The position numbers and the translations under genes are program-made. From Diplosphaera chodatii (taxonomy: Eukaryota; Chlorophyta; Trebouxiophyceae; Prasiolales; Stichococcaceae): a stretch of DNA of 64,000 bases. Numbering within the stretch: position 1 is the first letter of the stretch; each line of letters begins with the position of its first letter. The notes below the pieces were generated by a model. It did not search any database and was not told the DNA's origin. It worked only from the letters and a program-made list of their open reading frames with translations. Below, piece after piece: positions 1-13,204 of the stretch. Where the stretch lies: contig JAALGY010000020.1 in the NCBI GenBank assembly GCA_032358165.1, forward strand, positions 868,001 through 932,000. Reading direction: 5' to 3'.

Positions 1-3000
1 CCGGTGTGCATCATCACCTCGGTGGCGCAGCTGGACGAGCTGCGGGCGCGGCTCAACACGCGCGGCTGCCGCGAGAAGGCGCTCGCAGCGGCCCTGGAGC
101 GACGGGCAGACGAGCTGGCTGCTGCGCTCGACGGCGGAGACGGAGCGCCTGCGCTGGACTTGGCATCCCTGCCCAGGTCGGCCCTTGCGTCACCTCAATG
201 TCTGGGGTCAGCCCCGTACATGCTCAATGCGTCTGGCGGCTGCCATCGTTTGTCATCAGCCTTGGTCCTTGTGCGACATGGCTTGTCTCATGTTGGTTGC
301 TGTTCAAACGGCTTCTGCGACATCTGGGGGATGTGTTGACGGTGTGGAGCCATGCTGCAGGCCAACGGCAGGAAACGCAGCACAGCAGCCATCTGTCCAG
401 GAGCTGAGCGGCAAAGCTGACGCAGCTGCGGTACGCGGAGCCGCAGATGCTCTGGACAACACGCTTGGCCAGCTGTACGACACATTCCAGAGCACGCTGC
501 CAGGCACCATGAAGGTATGGATGCCTGGTTGCTGCCTTGTGGTGGGCCCATCTTGATCATCGGAGCTGTGCTGATGGTACTGCACATCTCATGTCGATTT
601 GAGTTGAACTGGCCTCCTGTGGAGACGCTGTGCAAACTTTTCTTTACAGGCTTCCATTCGCTAGTAATGGACACCCCTGCTGAACCAACGGTGTAACGCG
701 CAGGACTGGCGGAGAAGATGCCGAGGCGTCGACAGTCTGTCAGAGCTTCGTAACATGCTGCTGGAGGCCGAGAAGCTGGCGGTGCCACTGATGGACGGCC
801 TGCCGCGCAACGCGCATGATGAGGCCATGGACGCCTGGCCGACTGAACCCCTGGCTCTGCTGCCGCCACTGCCGCGTGACCTGGTGAGGCAATAGCACTC
901 CGACAGAGTCCATTGGCACCTCAGCAGTCCAACACAGCGATTCTGGCATGTTAGCTTGAAGCCCTGCCTTTCGGGCTCTGCTTCATGGGGTTCGTCACAT
1001 CAGTGTGCACATGGCGCAAGGGGCACTACAAGGTGGCAATGGGATGCACCCATCAAGACGGGCTATTCTACCACCTAACCAAAAAGCACGTGAATCTGAG
1101 CAGGCGGCAGAGGCGGCGGCGGCCAACGAGACGCGGCAGCAGCGGCGGCTGCAGCGGCACCGGGAGCGGCTCAGGGAGCTGCGCGATGAGGCGACCGCCA
1201 AGGCGGAGGGGCGGCCCTGGCCCCCGCCCGGCGGCGCCCCCAAGCGCACCACCAATGGTGCCTTTGCAGCTCATAAAGCAGAGCGTGGCTGCTTGCAGTA
1301 GGCTGCACACAGCATCGTGGTGTCTGTCACGACTGAGTACTGAGAACCTGGTGGTCGTGAGACGGGGCTCGGAACGCAGCTCTCGCCTGTGACGCAGATG
1401 ACGATTCAGCGTCAGACGATGATGAGAAGGGCGGGCGCAACCCCAATGGCACCGCCCTGCCGCCGCTGTCGTCGCACCCTGCAAAGTCCTCGGGCGCGCC
1501 CCTGTTCGAGCTGCCGCCGCTACCAGAGATGGACATCTCCGATGCCGAGAAGATGGAGCTGGTGAGGCACAATACACGTGCAAACTCATTTAGCTGGTAT
1601 CTTTAGCTGTATCTACATGAAGATACAGACAGGCCTAGACCTGCAATGGGTTGGTGCCCCATTCGTGCACTGCTGCCACACATAACACAACTCCAGCATA
1701 TGAGAGTGGATATGCCCCATAGCCATCACACCTTGCAGCTTGCACCACTATTCTGTTGCAATCAATTCCAGCCGAACTGCTGCTTCGTCTGCAACCTCTC
1801 CATGAGCAACCAGTATGTCTCTGTCCCGGCGCAGAAAGCGGCGGAGAATGGGGGCGAGCGGGAGCGGCGGCGCCACCCGCCGCGCTGCAGCTTGTGGCGC
1901 TCGGCGCGGGAGCGTGCGGTTTGGCTGCACGACGTCCGCGCCTCCGCCGCCGCCAGCGACGCCCATGCACTGGCCTACGCCGCCGCGGTCTACTGCGACA
2001 GGTGAGCTGCTCTAATGACACTGGGGTATGGATTGCACTGTTTGGTGGGGGACCGTGTGCAGATGGTGGCAGAAAGCAGCTGCCCAAACAAAGCTCTATT
2101 GACTGAAACATGTTCAAAAACCTTTTTGTTGCTTTGCTTATATTTGAACAAACCCACGTGGGACGACTGTCGACTGCTTCACGAATCTGGCTCCTGCCGC
2201 CTGCATACACAGTAATGCCAGGAGCTGGTCAGGTCAGCATTCAGTAATAACACGCTGCAGGTGCCAGCCGCTGGTCGTCAAGGCCCAGAAGCTGGCGACC
2301 GGGGAGATCAAGCCGCCGCGCGCGAGCGCCCGCATCTACGAGGCCGCGCAGCCCACGACGTCGGCGCTGCAGCCCGCGGCCCACGCCCACAGCAACGGCA
2401 GCGGCGCCGCAGCCAACGGCGTGGCGCCCGGGGCGCGGCGGGGGCGCACCAGCTTCACCTCCCTCTCCGCCAGCGCGGCCGCTGGCACCGGCGGCGGCGG
2501 CCGCATCCGCGTCAAGCTGGGCGGCGGCGCCGCCGGCAAGGCGGAGCGGCCCGCCACCCCCGACGCACGGCCGGGCACGCCCGACACCATCAGCGACCTG
2601 CCGTCCTGGGGCGCGCCTGGTCAGTGGCCGTCCTGCTGCCCAGCATCCTCCATCTGCAGCAGCACACCTGTCTGAATGATGCTGCCCTAGTTCTTTCTAT
2701 CTACCTGTGCAAGCCGGCAGCGCTGCTCCAGCTCGTGGGGGCCTTTCACCTTGCGCTCTTGCTGATGGCTGCTGTGCAACTGTGCAATGGTTGCTCTCCC
2801 GGTGTCAAGCGGTGCGGCGATGCTGCCCTGCAGGCGACCGCAGCAGCTCGCCAGCTGAGGATGGCACGGCCGCGACCAGCGGCGCGCCGCCACCGCCAAA
2901 GCCCGTCACCAAGCTCAAGCTGCACTTTGGCGGCGCTGGCGGCAACCGCGTGTCCAGAGCGGGTGTGCCACTTGCACCTGCTGCTGCTGCGCCGGGCATG

Positions 3001-3289
3001 GATTGCTAATTTCATATGACTGTCCTCTGTGGCTGACCCCAGCCCGCCCACCACAATGCATTACGATTTCACAGGCACAGGCAGCCCTGGCGTGAACACA
3101 GAGCCAGGCCTGGCCGACAGCCCGGCAACAGCCTCACCTGCACAGTCACAAGAGCCGCCGCGGCAGCAGGCGCCTCAGCAGCAGGGGCTGCCGCCGCCCT
3201 GGTATGCGCATGATGATAGTGGTAACGGAGCACTGTTTCCCAAAGTACCGACCAAGAAGCGGAAGCACAAGGGACCAGGAGGCACGTAG
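1..3289 (+). CDS. Putative DDT/WHIM-type chromatin-remodelling subunit (5' end outside window)
   Basis: This is the 3' part of a multi-exon gene with its beginning outside the window. The first exon (to about 176) encodes AQLDELRARLNTRGCREKAL, which resembles the WHIM-type motif of DDT-domain (BAZ/ACF1/RINGLET) proteins, where a 'LxxLxxxLNxRGxRExxL' pattern follows a Trp-rich line. An exon at about 1836-2001 joins in phase to 2261 and gives LWRSARERAVWLHDV followed by a helical stretch ending CDRCQPLVVKAQKL, similar to the WSD part of these proteins. Later exons (2261-2619, from 2834, and from about 3029) are low-complexity and rich in Ala, Gly, Pro and Ser. The C-terminus has a basic KKRKHK nuclear-localisation-like cluster before the stop at 3287-3289. 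In the family such proteins are nuclear partners of ISWI ATPases. I could not join the first two exons in phase, so the model is incomplete. The family call is an inference from short motifs. Confidence 0.5.
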
Positions 3290-4220
3290 GCAGTTTCTTT
3301 ACTCTTGCTTATTGCGATGGTTATGGCCTACTAGTTGTGGCCATCGCGATACAGCATTTCTGCAGATGGCCGAAGAATGCCGCAGGAAACACTGCGGCAC
3401 AGTGAGCGATCTGGTATCGCCGGGCACAGATTGGGATGCAGTGATCACGGTAGGCAGCAGCAGAACACTGATCATGCAGAGGATTGAGCTGCTCAAGGTT
3501 GGTCGCATGATTTGGGTGCTGGCTTTGTTGTGTTTTACGCGGGCCATTGCGATGGCTGGGTGGACGTCATGGGATCTGCTTCTGTTCAGTCGTGTCAGGA
3601 TCGGCAGATGGAAGTGTAGCGGTACCCTTTGCTAGCTAGGTGGGGACCATGTCGGTTTGAGCTGGCAAGCATGCACTTGTCAGCCGTGGCAATCGGGGAG
3701 TCTTCTGGCACCGTGTACTAGCGCACCGGTCCTCCTCTGTTAGGTTGTACCTGGTGCCAATATGCAGGTGCGCAGCCAAGCCATCGACAGCCTGCATCAA
3801 CAATGCCGTGTGCTCGGCATACCGACAGTGCGGCATGCCCTTCACCGGTCTGCCAACCAAAGTCACCCAGTTACAAACAGCAGGTTGAGACGATGGCAGG
3901 TTTGATGATCCCGTACAGTGTACATGCATGGTTCAACGTCGGGCGCACTTGCCGTGTCCAGTATCCTTGTTCAACGTGCTTCTGGCTGTGATCGTGCAAC
4001 GTCAAATTGGATCACCCAGATAGAGACAAGAGCGAAACAGTGGAGTTGCTGTCACCTTTTCGCATGTGCATCGACACCTGTGGCGCTGCAGAGGTTGCTG
4101 GTTGTCACTGACGGCGGTATAGGGCATGTCATGACGTGTCCAACCTGCTCACCGGAGTATTGTATCAGCTAGCCATCGGACTGCCTGTCGCCAGTTGCCA
4201 GCAGCAGCAGCACTGGCGGG
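3290..4220. other. Intergenic spacer, no gene seen
   Basis: This stretch lies between the stop of the DDT-like gene and the start of SAICAR synthase. It is less GC-rich than the exons and holds only short unrelated ORFs. It should contain the 3' UTR of the first gene and the promoter of the second. I see no convincing TATA box or repeat. Confidence 0.5.
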
Positions 4221-6227
4221 ATGCGCTGCCATGCACCACACACGCGGCGTGATCCATCACTGACAGGTTTCGCAGCGCCCCTCTCACGAGTACAGAACAC
4301 ACAGCGGTCGCGAAAACAGCGGCGGTGGCAAGCTGCTGCTGTTCACCGTGCTGACGTCAGATGCAGAGCGTAAGTGCAATCCCATGGCGATCCTGTTGTT
4401 CTGTACTATTGCGACTGCGATCCTGCTGTTCCTGGTGAAGCTGCATAGCGTGCGAGGCCTGTGAAGCTTCTGCAGGGCGGTCGGCATGCAGGCGATCGAG
4501 GTTTCCCAGAGCATTGATGATGCCGTCATGCGTGGGCTGCACAACTGTCTCACTCAGACGGACCTGGGGTTGGGGCCCTGCACAGTGGTGAGCTTCTCAA
4601 TGGTCTCTATGAATTGTGCTGCATACTCCGCCACCATCTACACGTGACCATCTTGCCAGCAGGCAGCGCATGTGCCGATGTGCGCTGGGCTGCTGGTGCA
4701 GGGCAAGGTGCGAGACGTGTATGAGCTGGATGACCGGCTCGTGATCGTGACCACAGACCGTCAGAGCGCCTTTGACCGCATCCTGGCAGCAGTTCCCTTC
4801 AAGGTGTGTCCCACACAGCAGACGATGTTTACGCCCAAGTAGTCAGGCACGTCCCGCTGCACAGATGGATGGGCCTTGCAACGTACCTGACAACACCTTG
4901 GCGGTCTCGCGCAGGGGCAGGTGCTGAATCAAACCAGCGCCTGGTGGATGGCAGCCACCCAGCACATTGTGCCTAATGCCTTGCTGGCTGTGCCAGACCC
5001 CAACGTGTCTATCATGCACAAGTGCAGCGTGTTTCCAGTGGAATTTGTCGTCCGGGGGTTCATGACAGGTGCAGAACACCTGTCCAAGACATCATCTACG
5101 TTCTGACTGCCTGCTTAATGACCTCGGCAGCACAAAAAGGTGCTGAATGCATCGTCGACTTCCCTGAGCTGCATGTGATGACCCTCGCTATGCATGCGCC
5201 AGGCAGCACAGACACATCCCTGTGGACGCACTACTCTGCTGGGGAGCGGGAGTACTGCGGGAACAGCTTCCCTGATGGCATGCGCAAGAATGCCCGCCTA
5301 GAGAATAATGTCATCACGCCCACGACCAAGGCAGCGTCACATGACGTGCCCATCAGCGCGGCGGAGATTGTTCGGCAGGGCCTGATGACACCTGAGGAGT
5401 GGGACGAGGTGGGCCGCCCTGAGTGTGTGCAAAAGAGCAAGTGCAGCTGCTGTCATGCACTTGCTTGGGTTGCATCCTCACAACGGGGATGGGGCTATGC
5501 GCACGGCTGTAGGCCCTCATCAGACTGAAATGCATCCTCAGGCCAGCACAGCAGCGCTTGCATTGTTCGAGTTTGGGCAGGCGGAGGCAGCCAAGCGGGG
5601 CCTGCTGCTGGTAGACACCAAGTACGAAATGGGCCGGCTGCCTGACGGCAGCGTTGTCCTCGTCGATGAGGTATGCAGATGTCTGTTTCTTCCGACTCAC
5701 CAGCATACTGCATCACCCGCCGTGACAGCACTGAGCAGCCAAGGTCCAGGCCGTGGTCCAGGCAGTTGCAAGCAAGCATTGCAATGCACTGACTACCCTG
5801 AGGTGGCTTGTGGTTGCAGATCCACACCCCGGACAGCAGCCGCTACTGGCTGGCGGACTCGTATGCAGCCCGGCACGCCGATGGCCTGGAGCCCATGAGT
5901 GTCGACAAGGAGTTCCTGCGCCTGTGGTTCCGCGAGCACTGCGACCCCTACAAGGATGAGGTGTGCACCACTCTCTGCACCGGCTGGAACGACAGCGTGA
6001 TGCATGCAGTTGTCTCTGCTGGCATGTGGCAAGCAAGATGCTCAGTCCACTGCGTTGCGGTCCATGAATGACAGGTGCTGCCGGAGGCACCCGAGGAGCT
6101 GGTGTCGGAGCTGTCGCGGCGGTACATCTGGCTGTACCAAGCCATCACAGGGCTGGACTTCAAGCCGGCGCCACTAGACATGCCTCCGAATGAGCGCATG
6201 AAACAGAACCTGAGCCATGTGCTGTGA
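4221..6227 (+). CDS. PUR7: Phosphoribosylaminoimidazole-succinocarboxamide (SAICAR) synthase, plastid-type
   Basis: The enzyme joins aspartate to CAIR with ATP, giving SAICAR in de novo purine synthesis; in plants it works in the plastid. Eight exons join in phase: 4221-4369, 4476-4587, 4702-4803, 4915-5068, 5203-5408, 5542-5670, 5820-5960 and 6075-6227, for 381 residues. Exon 1 encodes an Arg-rich, acid-poor leader of about 50 residues ending VRCRA, which looks like a chloroplast transit peptide and decided the start. The mature part has the family signatures [26 protein letters not shown], the VLNQTS/WW segment, [13 protein letters not shown], the SLWTHY segment, [19 protein letters not shown]-like [10 protein letters not shown] and the [15 protein letters not shown] block. 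The length fits plant PUR7 with its leader. The gene stands alone, about 230 bp upstream of the complex I gene on the same strand. Confidence in function is high; the first exon rests on phase and composition. Confidence 0.95.
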
Positions 6228-6456
6228 CTAGCTTGACCACATACAGGAGCGGCCTGGTGTATTGCTCAGATGCAGAACGCTTGTCTGCGTTGGTGGAACT
6301 GAACAGAAAGGCAGTGGTCAGATATAACTCAGCTGGGAGAATGGTCCCAATCTGCTTGCTGGCGGGGCTAGGGTTTTAGGGCTACATCAACATGGACTCG
6401 CATGTTTGACGTCACCGCACACATTACTTGCGACAGGGCTAGGAACAGGCGGAACC

Positions 6457-9400
6457 ATGCAGCGCCTGCTGCAGCATGCGGGGCGCAGCGCGCGCTCCGT
6501 TGCGCGCTGCTGTGAAAGCAGTCGCTGTGCCACTGCAGCATTTGCAACGCAGTCTCAGACCGGGCAGACGCCGCAGGACACCATCGAGGTGTTTGTGAAT
6601 GGCGTCTCGACACAGGTGGCCAAGGGCTCCACCGTCATGCAGGCATGCGACGCAGCTGGTATCGACATTCCCAGGTATGCGATGCACCTGGTAGCGCACA
6701 CACCTGCACTTGCTATATAGGCGGTGCTCGCTGGTGCTGCTGGCTAACGCCCGTCGCTTCAGAGCTGTGCTGGCGTTCGACGTCAGGGTGCACAGCCTCC
6801 TGTGGCTGCACTCATTGTGCGCAGCTCCTCATCAGCATGGCAGTCGGTCATCACCTTCACGTCAGAGCGCGACATTCAGCGCGTTGACGGTCCATGCAGG
6901 TTCTGCTACCACCAGCGGCTGTCAATCGCGGGCAACTGCCGCATGTGCCTGGTGGAGGTTGAGAAGAGCCCCAAGCCGGTGGCATCATGCGCCATGCCCG
7001 CTGGGCCCGGCATGAAGATCAAGACGGATACGCCGCTGGTCAAGAAGGCACGCGAGGGCGTCATGGAGTTCTTGCTGGTGAGTGGCTCTGTCAACAGCAG
7101 CGCTCAGGCGTTTCGTGGCTTCACACCAGGCGCTTGCTTCCTGCGGAAGCTCAAGATACCTGGTTTCTCTTAGAGCATTCACCGAGATGCGTGGTGCGCA
7201 TGCAGATCAACCACCCGCTGGACTGCCCCATCTGCGACCAGGGCGGCGAGTGCGACCTGCAGGATCAGTCCATGGTCTTTGGCTCTGACCGCGGCCGCTT
7301 CACTGAGATGAAGCGCAGCGTGCAGGTCAGTACTGGCAGGATGTAAAAGAATATTGACGCTCAACCGTGCTGATGGGCTGTAGCTGCACGACCATTGTGG
7401 GGGTTGCGTGCAAAGCCATTGACGGAGCATGCCCAACAAGCACCTGGATACCCCTGTGTAGGACAAGAATCTGGGCCCCCTGGTGAAGACCGTGATGACG
7501 CGCTGCATCCACTGCACTCGCTGCGTGCGCTTCGCCACAGAAGTCGCAGGTGACCCGAAGTTGGATCGAGTCTGGCCGCTCTGGGATGCATTGCTCATCG
7601 AACACTGGTCTCTGGCTGCTTCGACTGAGGCGTCTGACCTTGGATACAGCTAGTATATCAACATGGGCTGTGCCATGTTGCTCCAGGGGTGGAGGATCTA
7701 GGCATGACAGGGCGCGGCAAGGCTTCCGAGATTGGCACCTACATTGACAAGACGCTCAACAGCGAGCTCAGCGGCAACGTGATCGACCTCTGTCCTGTGG
7801 GCGCGCTCACCAGCAAGCCGTTTGCCTTCACCGCGCGCAACTGGGAGCTGCGGCCCACAGAGTCGATTGATGTGTCGGATGCGTTGGGCGCAAACATCCG
7901 TGTGGATGCTCGAGGCTCTGAGGTGAGTACGCTCATCAAACCATGATCAGAACGCACGTCTTTGACCCTTGTCATAAGAGCATGACGACCACCGCATGAA
8001 ACGTTGCTGGCGTGCAACATGGAACTCTGCGCACCATGTAGATCATGCGCATCCAACCGCGGCTGAACGAGAACGTGAACGAGGAGTGGCTGGCTGACAA
8101 GGGCCGCTTCCAGTACGACGGCCTCAAGCGGCAGCGGTTGACGGTGCCGCTGGTGAAGGTGAGCATGTAACGAAAAGGGAGAGACATGAGCATTCAACCC
8201 CCGCTCCAGCGTGTGGCGGTCTGCTTTGCCAGCACTGGCTGATGATGCGCCACATCAGTAAGTATTTGATCTAATGAACTAATTTGGTGTGCCGCCCCCG
8301 CACAGGACGAGCATGGCAACCTGAAGTCGCAGACCTGGTCAGAGGCTCTGCAGACCATCAAGCAGCGGCTGCAGGGGGTGCAGGGCGATCAACTCCGCGG
8401 CATTGCCGGCAAGCTTGCCGACGCGGAATCCATGGTTGCGCTCAAGGTGTGGTATCTTCATGGTTGGATGTCACCTCTTGAAAGCTGCCATAGGCATCGG
8501 CCAGCTTGTAGATTATCACCCTTCAGCTTGCATGCTGCTCTCCTGCTTTTCGCCATCCCTCAGTGATCATTTGATGGTGCTGCAACCGCAGGATATGCTG
8601 AACGCGCTGGGCAGCGGCAACCACCTGCACGAGGCGGGCTTTGCCGACCTGGACGCCGACGTGCGCTCCAACTACATCGCCAACACCACCATCCTGGGCC
8701 TGGAGAAGGCAGACCTGATCCTCATCGTGGGGGCCAACCCGCGTGTGGAGGCACCCGTCTTCAACGCCAGGTGCACTGCTCTTCTTTTCTGCTTCAGAAC
8801 AGCCAGCAGCTTCGGCGCATGTCATAGCCGTGTGAGATTGTGGGCAAGCAGGTGGACCTGGACAGACATGCTATTCTGCATGCCACGAACCTGCCCGAGT
8901 CGACAGCCCATCGACTGCGAGCGCAGGATACGCAAGTGCTGGCTGGAGGGGGCGGAGGTGGCGCTGGTGGGGGAGCGGGTGGACCTCACCTACCCGTACG
9001 AGCACGTGGGCGAGGGCGCCGAGGCGCTGGCAGACGACGCGCTGGCCGAGAAGCTCAAGGCGGCGGAGCGGCCGGCGGTCCTGGTGGGCCCCGGCATCCT
9101 GCGCCGCCCCGACCGCTCGGCGGTCATGAAGCAGGCGAGGCGCTTTCAGGGTTTAAAGGTCCACCACGTCGGCTGCGACTTACAAGCAGGCCTGGAGCTG
9201 CCTTTGCTTCCAGCGATAAAATGCGCTGGCTGCTGGTCAACACAGGGCGATGACGAGTTGTTATATCACAGCAGGCACAGTGCGTCCAGTGTGTCCGATT
9301 GTGGTTGTGCTGCTGCAGATCCACCAGCTGGTGGAGGCGGGCGACGTGGTCAAGCCCGACTGGAACGGGTACAACGTGCTCCACGACGCCGCCTCGCGCG

Positions 9401-10861
9401 TCGCAGCGCTGGACATTGGCTTCCTGCCCTCAGCCTCAGCCCAGGAAGTGCGCGTCTGTGTCTGTCTTGCACATCTCATTCTCCGATTGGGGACCTTTGA
9501 GGCGTGATGCATTGCCAGACTGCAGGCCCTATACAAGGCAAGATTGGCTTGGTGCTGCGGCTTGACTGAGTCCAATGGATGGGCAAGACTGGTGCTGAAA
9601 CAAGCTACTCCTTGCACTGCAGGCGCCGCCGCCAAAGGCGGTGTACCTCCTGGGCGCAGACGACTACGAGGAGGCAGACGTGCCGGCAGACGCCTTTGTG
9701 ATCTACCAGGTGCACCTCATCATCAGGGCTACTGGTTCTACAAGCATTCCCACCCCCATCGTGACTGTCATCGTGACTCCAGGTATGCAACTTTGCTGCA
9801 GCACCCCTACAGCATCACAGCTCATCAACGCACCCTGCGCTGCTGCAGGGTCACCACGGCGACCGGGGGGCGATCCGCGCCGATGTGGTGCTGCCGGGCG
9901 GGGCGTACACCGAGAAGTCGGGCACCTACGTCAACTTCGAGGGCCGCACCCAGATCACACGGGTGCGGCAGGCCTGTTGCACATCTTGCTGCAGTGTTGC
10001 TCCTGCTGCAAATGTGGCGGCGGCAGCAGCAGCCAGCAGCACGTCTGGAATGGTGTTGCCCTGCATCACAAGCTTCCGACCTTGTCTTGACTTCGAGTCC
10101 AGTTTGCTGACACAATTCCGCCAACATGGTTGCAGAGAGCTGTGCCAGTGCCGGGGGATGCGCGCGATGACTGGAAGATTGTGCGCGCGACGTCAGAGAT
10201 CCTGGGCAAGCCGCTGCCCTACGACACACTGGAGGTGCTCACTTACTCCTGTACGGGCCTGCCAGAGTGCCGAGCTGTAGCTGATCTTCAACGCTGCAGG
10301 CATATCTCGTATTGCGACCATAGCCTGAATGTAAGTTGGTGGAATTCAAGTGCAGCTGCATTACTGTGAGGCCCCAAGTCAATCCTTGGTTGTTTGGCGT
10401 TTAGGCGGTGCGGAGGCGGCTGGCAGATGTGGCGCCGCACCTGGGGCAGCATGACACCGTGCAGCACCCGCTGTGGCTCAACGGCGAGTACTTCAAGGTG
10501 CGTGCTGCTTGGCCTCATCCTTGCAGAGCATGTGTGCTCAACCCTGCTCAACCCTGCAACCCATCCCGAAATAATGCATCCCACTGGGTTTCCTGAAATC
10601 CCTGCACTGGAACCAGCCTGCATGAAGCTGGCTGTGTCTCAGCCAATGCTATGCACGCCGAGGTTTGGGCAGCATGACGTCAGGTATGCACCCTCCTCGC
10701 AGGCCTTTGCGTCAGGCGCACAGCAGCAGGCAGCGGCAGATGCGGCGCCTTTCGCCACGTCCATCGACAACTACTACCAGACAGACGCCATCAGCCGCGC
10801 CTCCTCCACCATGGCCAAGTGCACGCTGGCCAAGGCCAACTCAGCGCACGCAGCGCAATGA
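6457..10861 (+). CDS. NDUFS1: NADH:ubiquinone oxidoreductase 75 kDa Fe-S subunit (complex I, NuoG/NDUFS1)
   Basis: This is the largest subunit of the complex I peripheral arm, which passes electrons from NADH along Fe-S clusters at the mitochondrial inner membrane. Fifteen exons join in phase to 721 residues: 6457-6674, 6900-7077, 7206-7325, 7462-7549, 7687-7922, 8042-8158, 8306-8446, 8592-8770, 8927-9134, 9319-9447, 9623-9709, 9849-9962, 10136-10234, 10405-10497 and 10703-10861. An Arg/Ser/Ala-rich mitochondrial presequence comes first. The ferredoxin-like domain carries [20 protein letters not shown]. Next come the His-Cys cluster motif [18 protein letters not shown], then [10 protein letters not shown] and the [13 protein letters not shown] segment of the N-terminal Fe-S domain. 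The molybdopterin-oxidoreductase-like fold follows, with VRPDWNG-like [12 protein letters not shown] and [17 protein letters not shown]. The length matches plant and algal homologues. Intron 9 needs a GC donor (CAG|GCGAGG). A TGTAA chlorophyte polyadenylation-type signal lies at 11192-11196. Confidence 0.97.
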
Positions 10862-11576
10862 TGTCGCCGGTGGTCGGCAGTGCATGCGGCAACCCGGCAG
10901 GCTGGCCGACGCTGCACATGCCGGGCAGGTCGCAGTTCTAGTTCCCATTGGCTGCGGCCCTGCAGCAACCTGCAGCCCTGTGATGGGTGTGGTCGCAGAG
11001 GTTGAGATTGGTTTGGGAATGCGCGGCACGGTCACAGCTGAGAGACTGCCACATGGCCTCAAACGCCAGCGGCGGGCAGCTGACCAGCCACGGCGGCACA
11101 TGTGTATGTCTTTGTCAAAATGTATCGCGTGGTATTACCGGTATATGCAGCTGGTTTAGGGGGCACTTGGATGCTTTTCAAGTCTTTATGTTGTAAGGCT
11201 GGCGTCAGAAAGTTGCGACATTCGCTTACACCACGAGTCGTAGCCCACTATCGCATCCACCCTGTGGGCATTGCAACATCATCTGTCGACATATCCCAAA
11301 ACTTGACAAGTGCTAAGGGCGCAAAAGCTGTACACCCCAGCACTGACTCCGAATATATTGGAACCGAGATCCCCATGCATGACAGCCTTGAGACTGAAAT
11401 GACACACTCACATGCAGAAGCTCACATGACTACCAAGAATCAAAGTGTGGCGCTGGCACAAGCATGCCATGTGGCCTCTATGCAAGCTTTGCAATAAAGG
11501 AAGCGCTGTGTTCTGCGGTTGGTCTGCTGCTGTAGCCAAACTCTGCCCTTGATGTGCTGCGAGCGGCAACAGCCTG

Positions 11577-12792
11577 TCACTGCAGCCGCCCGGTCGTCTT
11601 GTTTGCAGCACTGCCATAGCCTGCAGCACGGCTGCGGATGCCCGCCATCAGCTTTTCGGAGTCGGCTGCTCGCTCTGCATTGCTGCGGTCCACCTGGAAT
11701 GTTGTGCAGCATTGAAACATTGATGAGTCGCAGCAACACCAGCCTACGAAATCCATTCACATGGGAGGGTCAGCATCAGGGCTGCACAACAACTGCTCAC
11801 GGCTCCAGGGCGTAAGACATCGATCGTGCAACCTGCCACAAGGCTGCTTTTGTACACTCCTTGACATATGAGTCCTCGCATCGTCAAGTGTCTCACCTCA
11901 GCATTGGCCGCCTGCACCTCGGGATCAGCCTCCTTGTCCTGTGATGATGCACCGCCTGAAAGCGCTTCCGTGCGTCTGCACGGCAATGCGACCCGAATGT
12001 GCCTCAAAGCCAATGGCACAGCTTGAGGCGTTGCCCCAATAGCACTGTCATTGGGCAGGATGCGGATGTGCACCCCCGAATGCCACAGGCAGGCAGCATG
12101 CAACCAACCGCTTCAGTAGCGCCTCCTTCCGCCGCGAGCTCTGAAGCTTCTTCTTCTCGATGGCGTTCATGTACTTCTGTGGGGCAGGTAACACCTGGTG
12201 TCACTACCGATGTTGCTGCTTGTCTTTGAAGCGCTGTCCTCACAGCAGTGCGTCTCACCTCACTGAGCTCGTCATCAGCTCCGCTGCCTCCTGGCATGCC
12301 CTATGACAGCAGAATGAAAAGTGATGCCCTAAAGCTGTGCAGCACTTTGCACTTGCACAATTTGACTCTCATCTGTCTACCATGCTACCTTCATCCTCAA
12401 CCCAGCTGCTTCCGCAGCGCTTGCAGTGGCGAGGGCACCAGCTGCCGCCAGGACAGCACCGAACGCACGGCGTGTCACGGATGTCTTATCATCCTGTACA
12501 TGGATGTGCTGCAGTGAACCGCGCTTGCAAGCAAGCCAATGCAGGCATATGAGCGGCAGTGTGCGTGCAATGCCTGCTACGGGTGCACGCACCGATCTGA
12601 GGAGAGACTCACCTGAGATGTACCACCATCAGCATTTGCACGCACACAGAAACTGTGACGGTCTGCAGGTATGTAGCGTCTCTGGGGCTGCGGTCGCGAT
12701 ACGAAGGGCTGCACGATCATCACTGGGTGCCGCGCCACGGCATGCATGGTCTGGCAGGCTGAGTGCATGATCGGGGGCTGCAACTGCAACAT
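11577..12792 (-). CDS. Small predicted thylakoid-lumen protein, family not recognised
   Basis: Six exons on the minus strand all join at phase 0: 12792-12613, 12493-12389, 12300-12259, 12176-12105, 11938-11897 and 11693-11577, for 185 residues. The N-terminal 60 or so residues are rich in Arg, Ser and Gln and lack acidic residues until RANADGG, like a plastid transit peptide. A twin-Arg pair then precedes a hydrophobic stretch and an Ala-x-Ala site (TRRAFGAVLAAAGALATASA), which is typical of Tat-pathway thylakoid-transfer signals. The mature part is only about 90 residues, very charged and helical: KYMNAIEKKKLQSSRRKEAL, DKEADPEVQAANAE, then a C-terminus ending TTGRLQ. I do not recognise the family; a small lumenal photosystem-associated or assembly protein is possible but unproven. 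Several in-frame Met codons in exon 1 make the exact start uncertain. It is convergent with the complex I gene. Confidence 0.75.
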
Positions 12793-13204
12793 GCGGCCGG
12801 TCTTCGCTGAGTGTTCACAAGGCAGAGCAGACGGTGACGCTGCTCAAAGCCGTTGCAGTAAGCTACTGAAGCTGACTGGCCGAGTCACTGAAGCGAAGAA
12901 TGGTGCCCTGTAGCGCCCTGGGAATGTTGCTCCTTTCGGGGCAAGTCACGGGTCATTGGCTGGGTTGCAGCTAGATGTCGTGCGGCGATTGTATCCGTTA
13001 GTGCACCTGACATCGTGCTGCAAGCAGTTGACATGCTGTTGCGGCCCTTTGCACGCCAAGTTTCGAGCAGAACATCCGGTCTGTACTGCTGCACAGCCCC
13101 ATCTGCAGCTGTGACTCCTGCAACTGTGCGCACCGAGCATTCAAGAAGCCAGCGATGCTTGTGAGACGCGGCTGATGACCTGACCTGGCGCTGATTAGCA
13201 CAAG

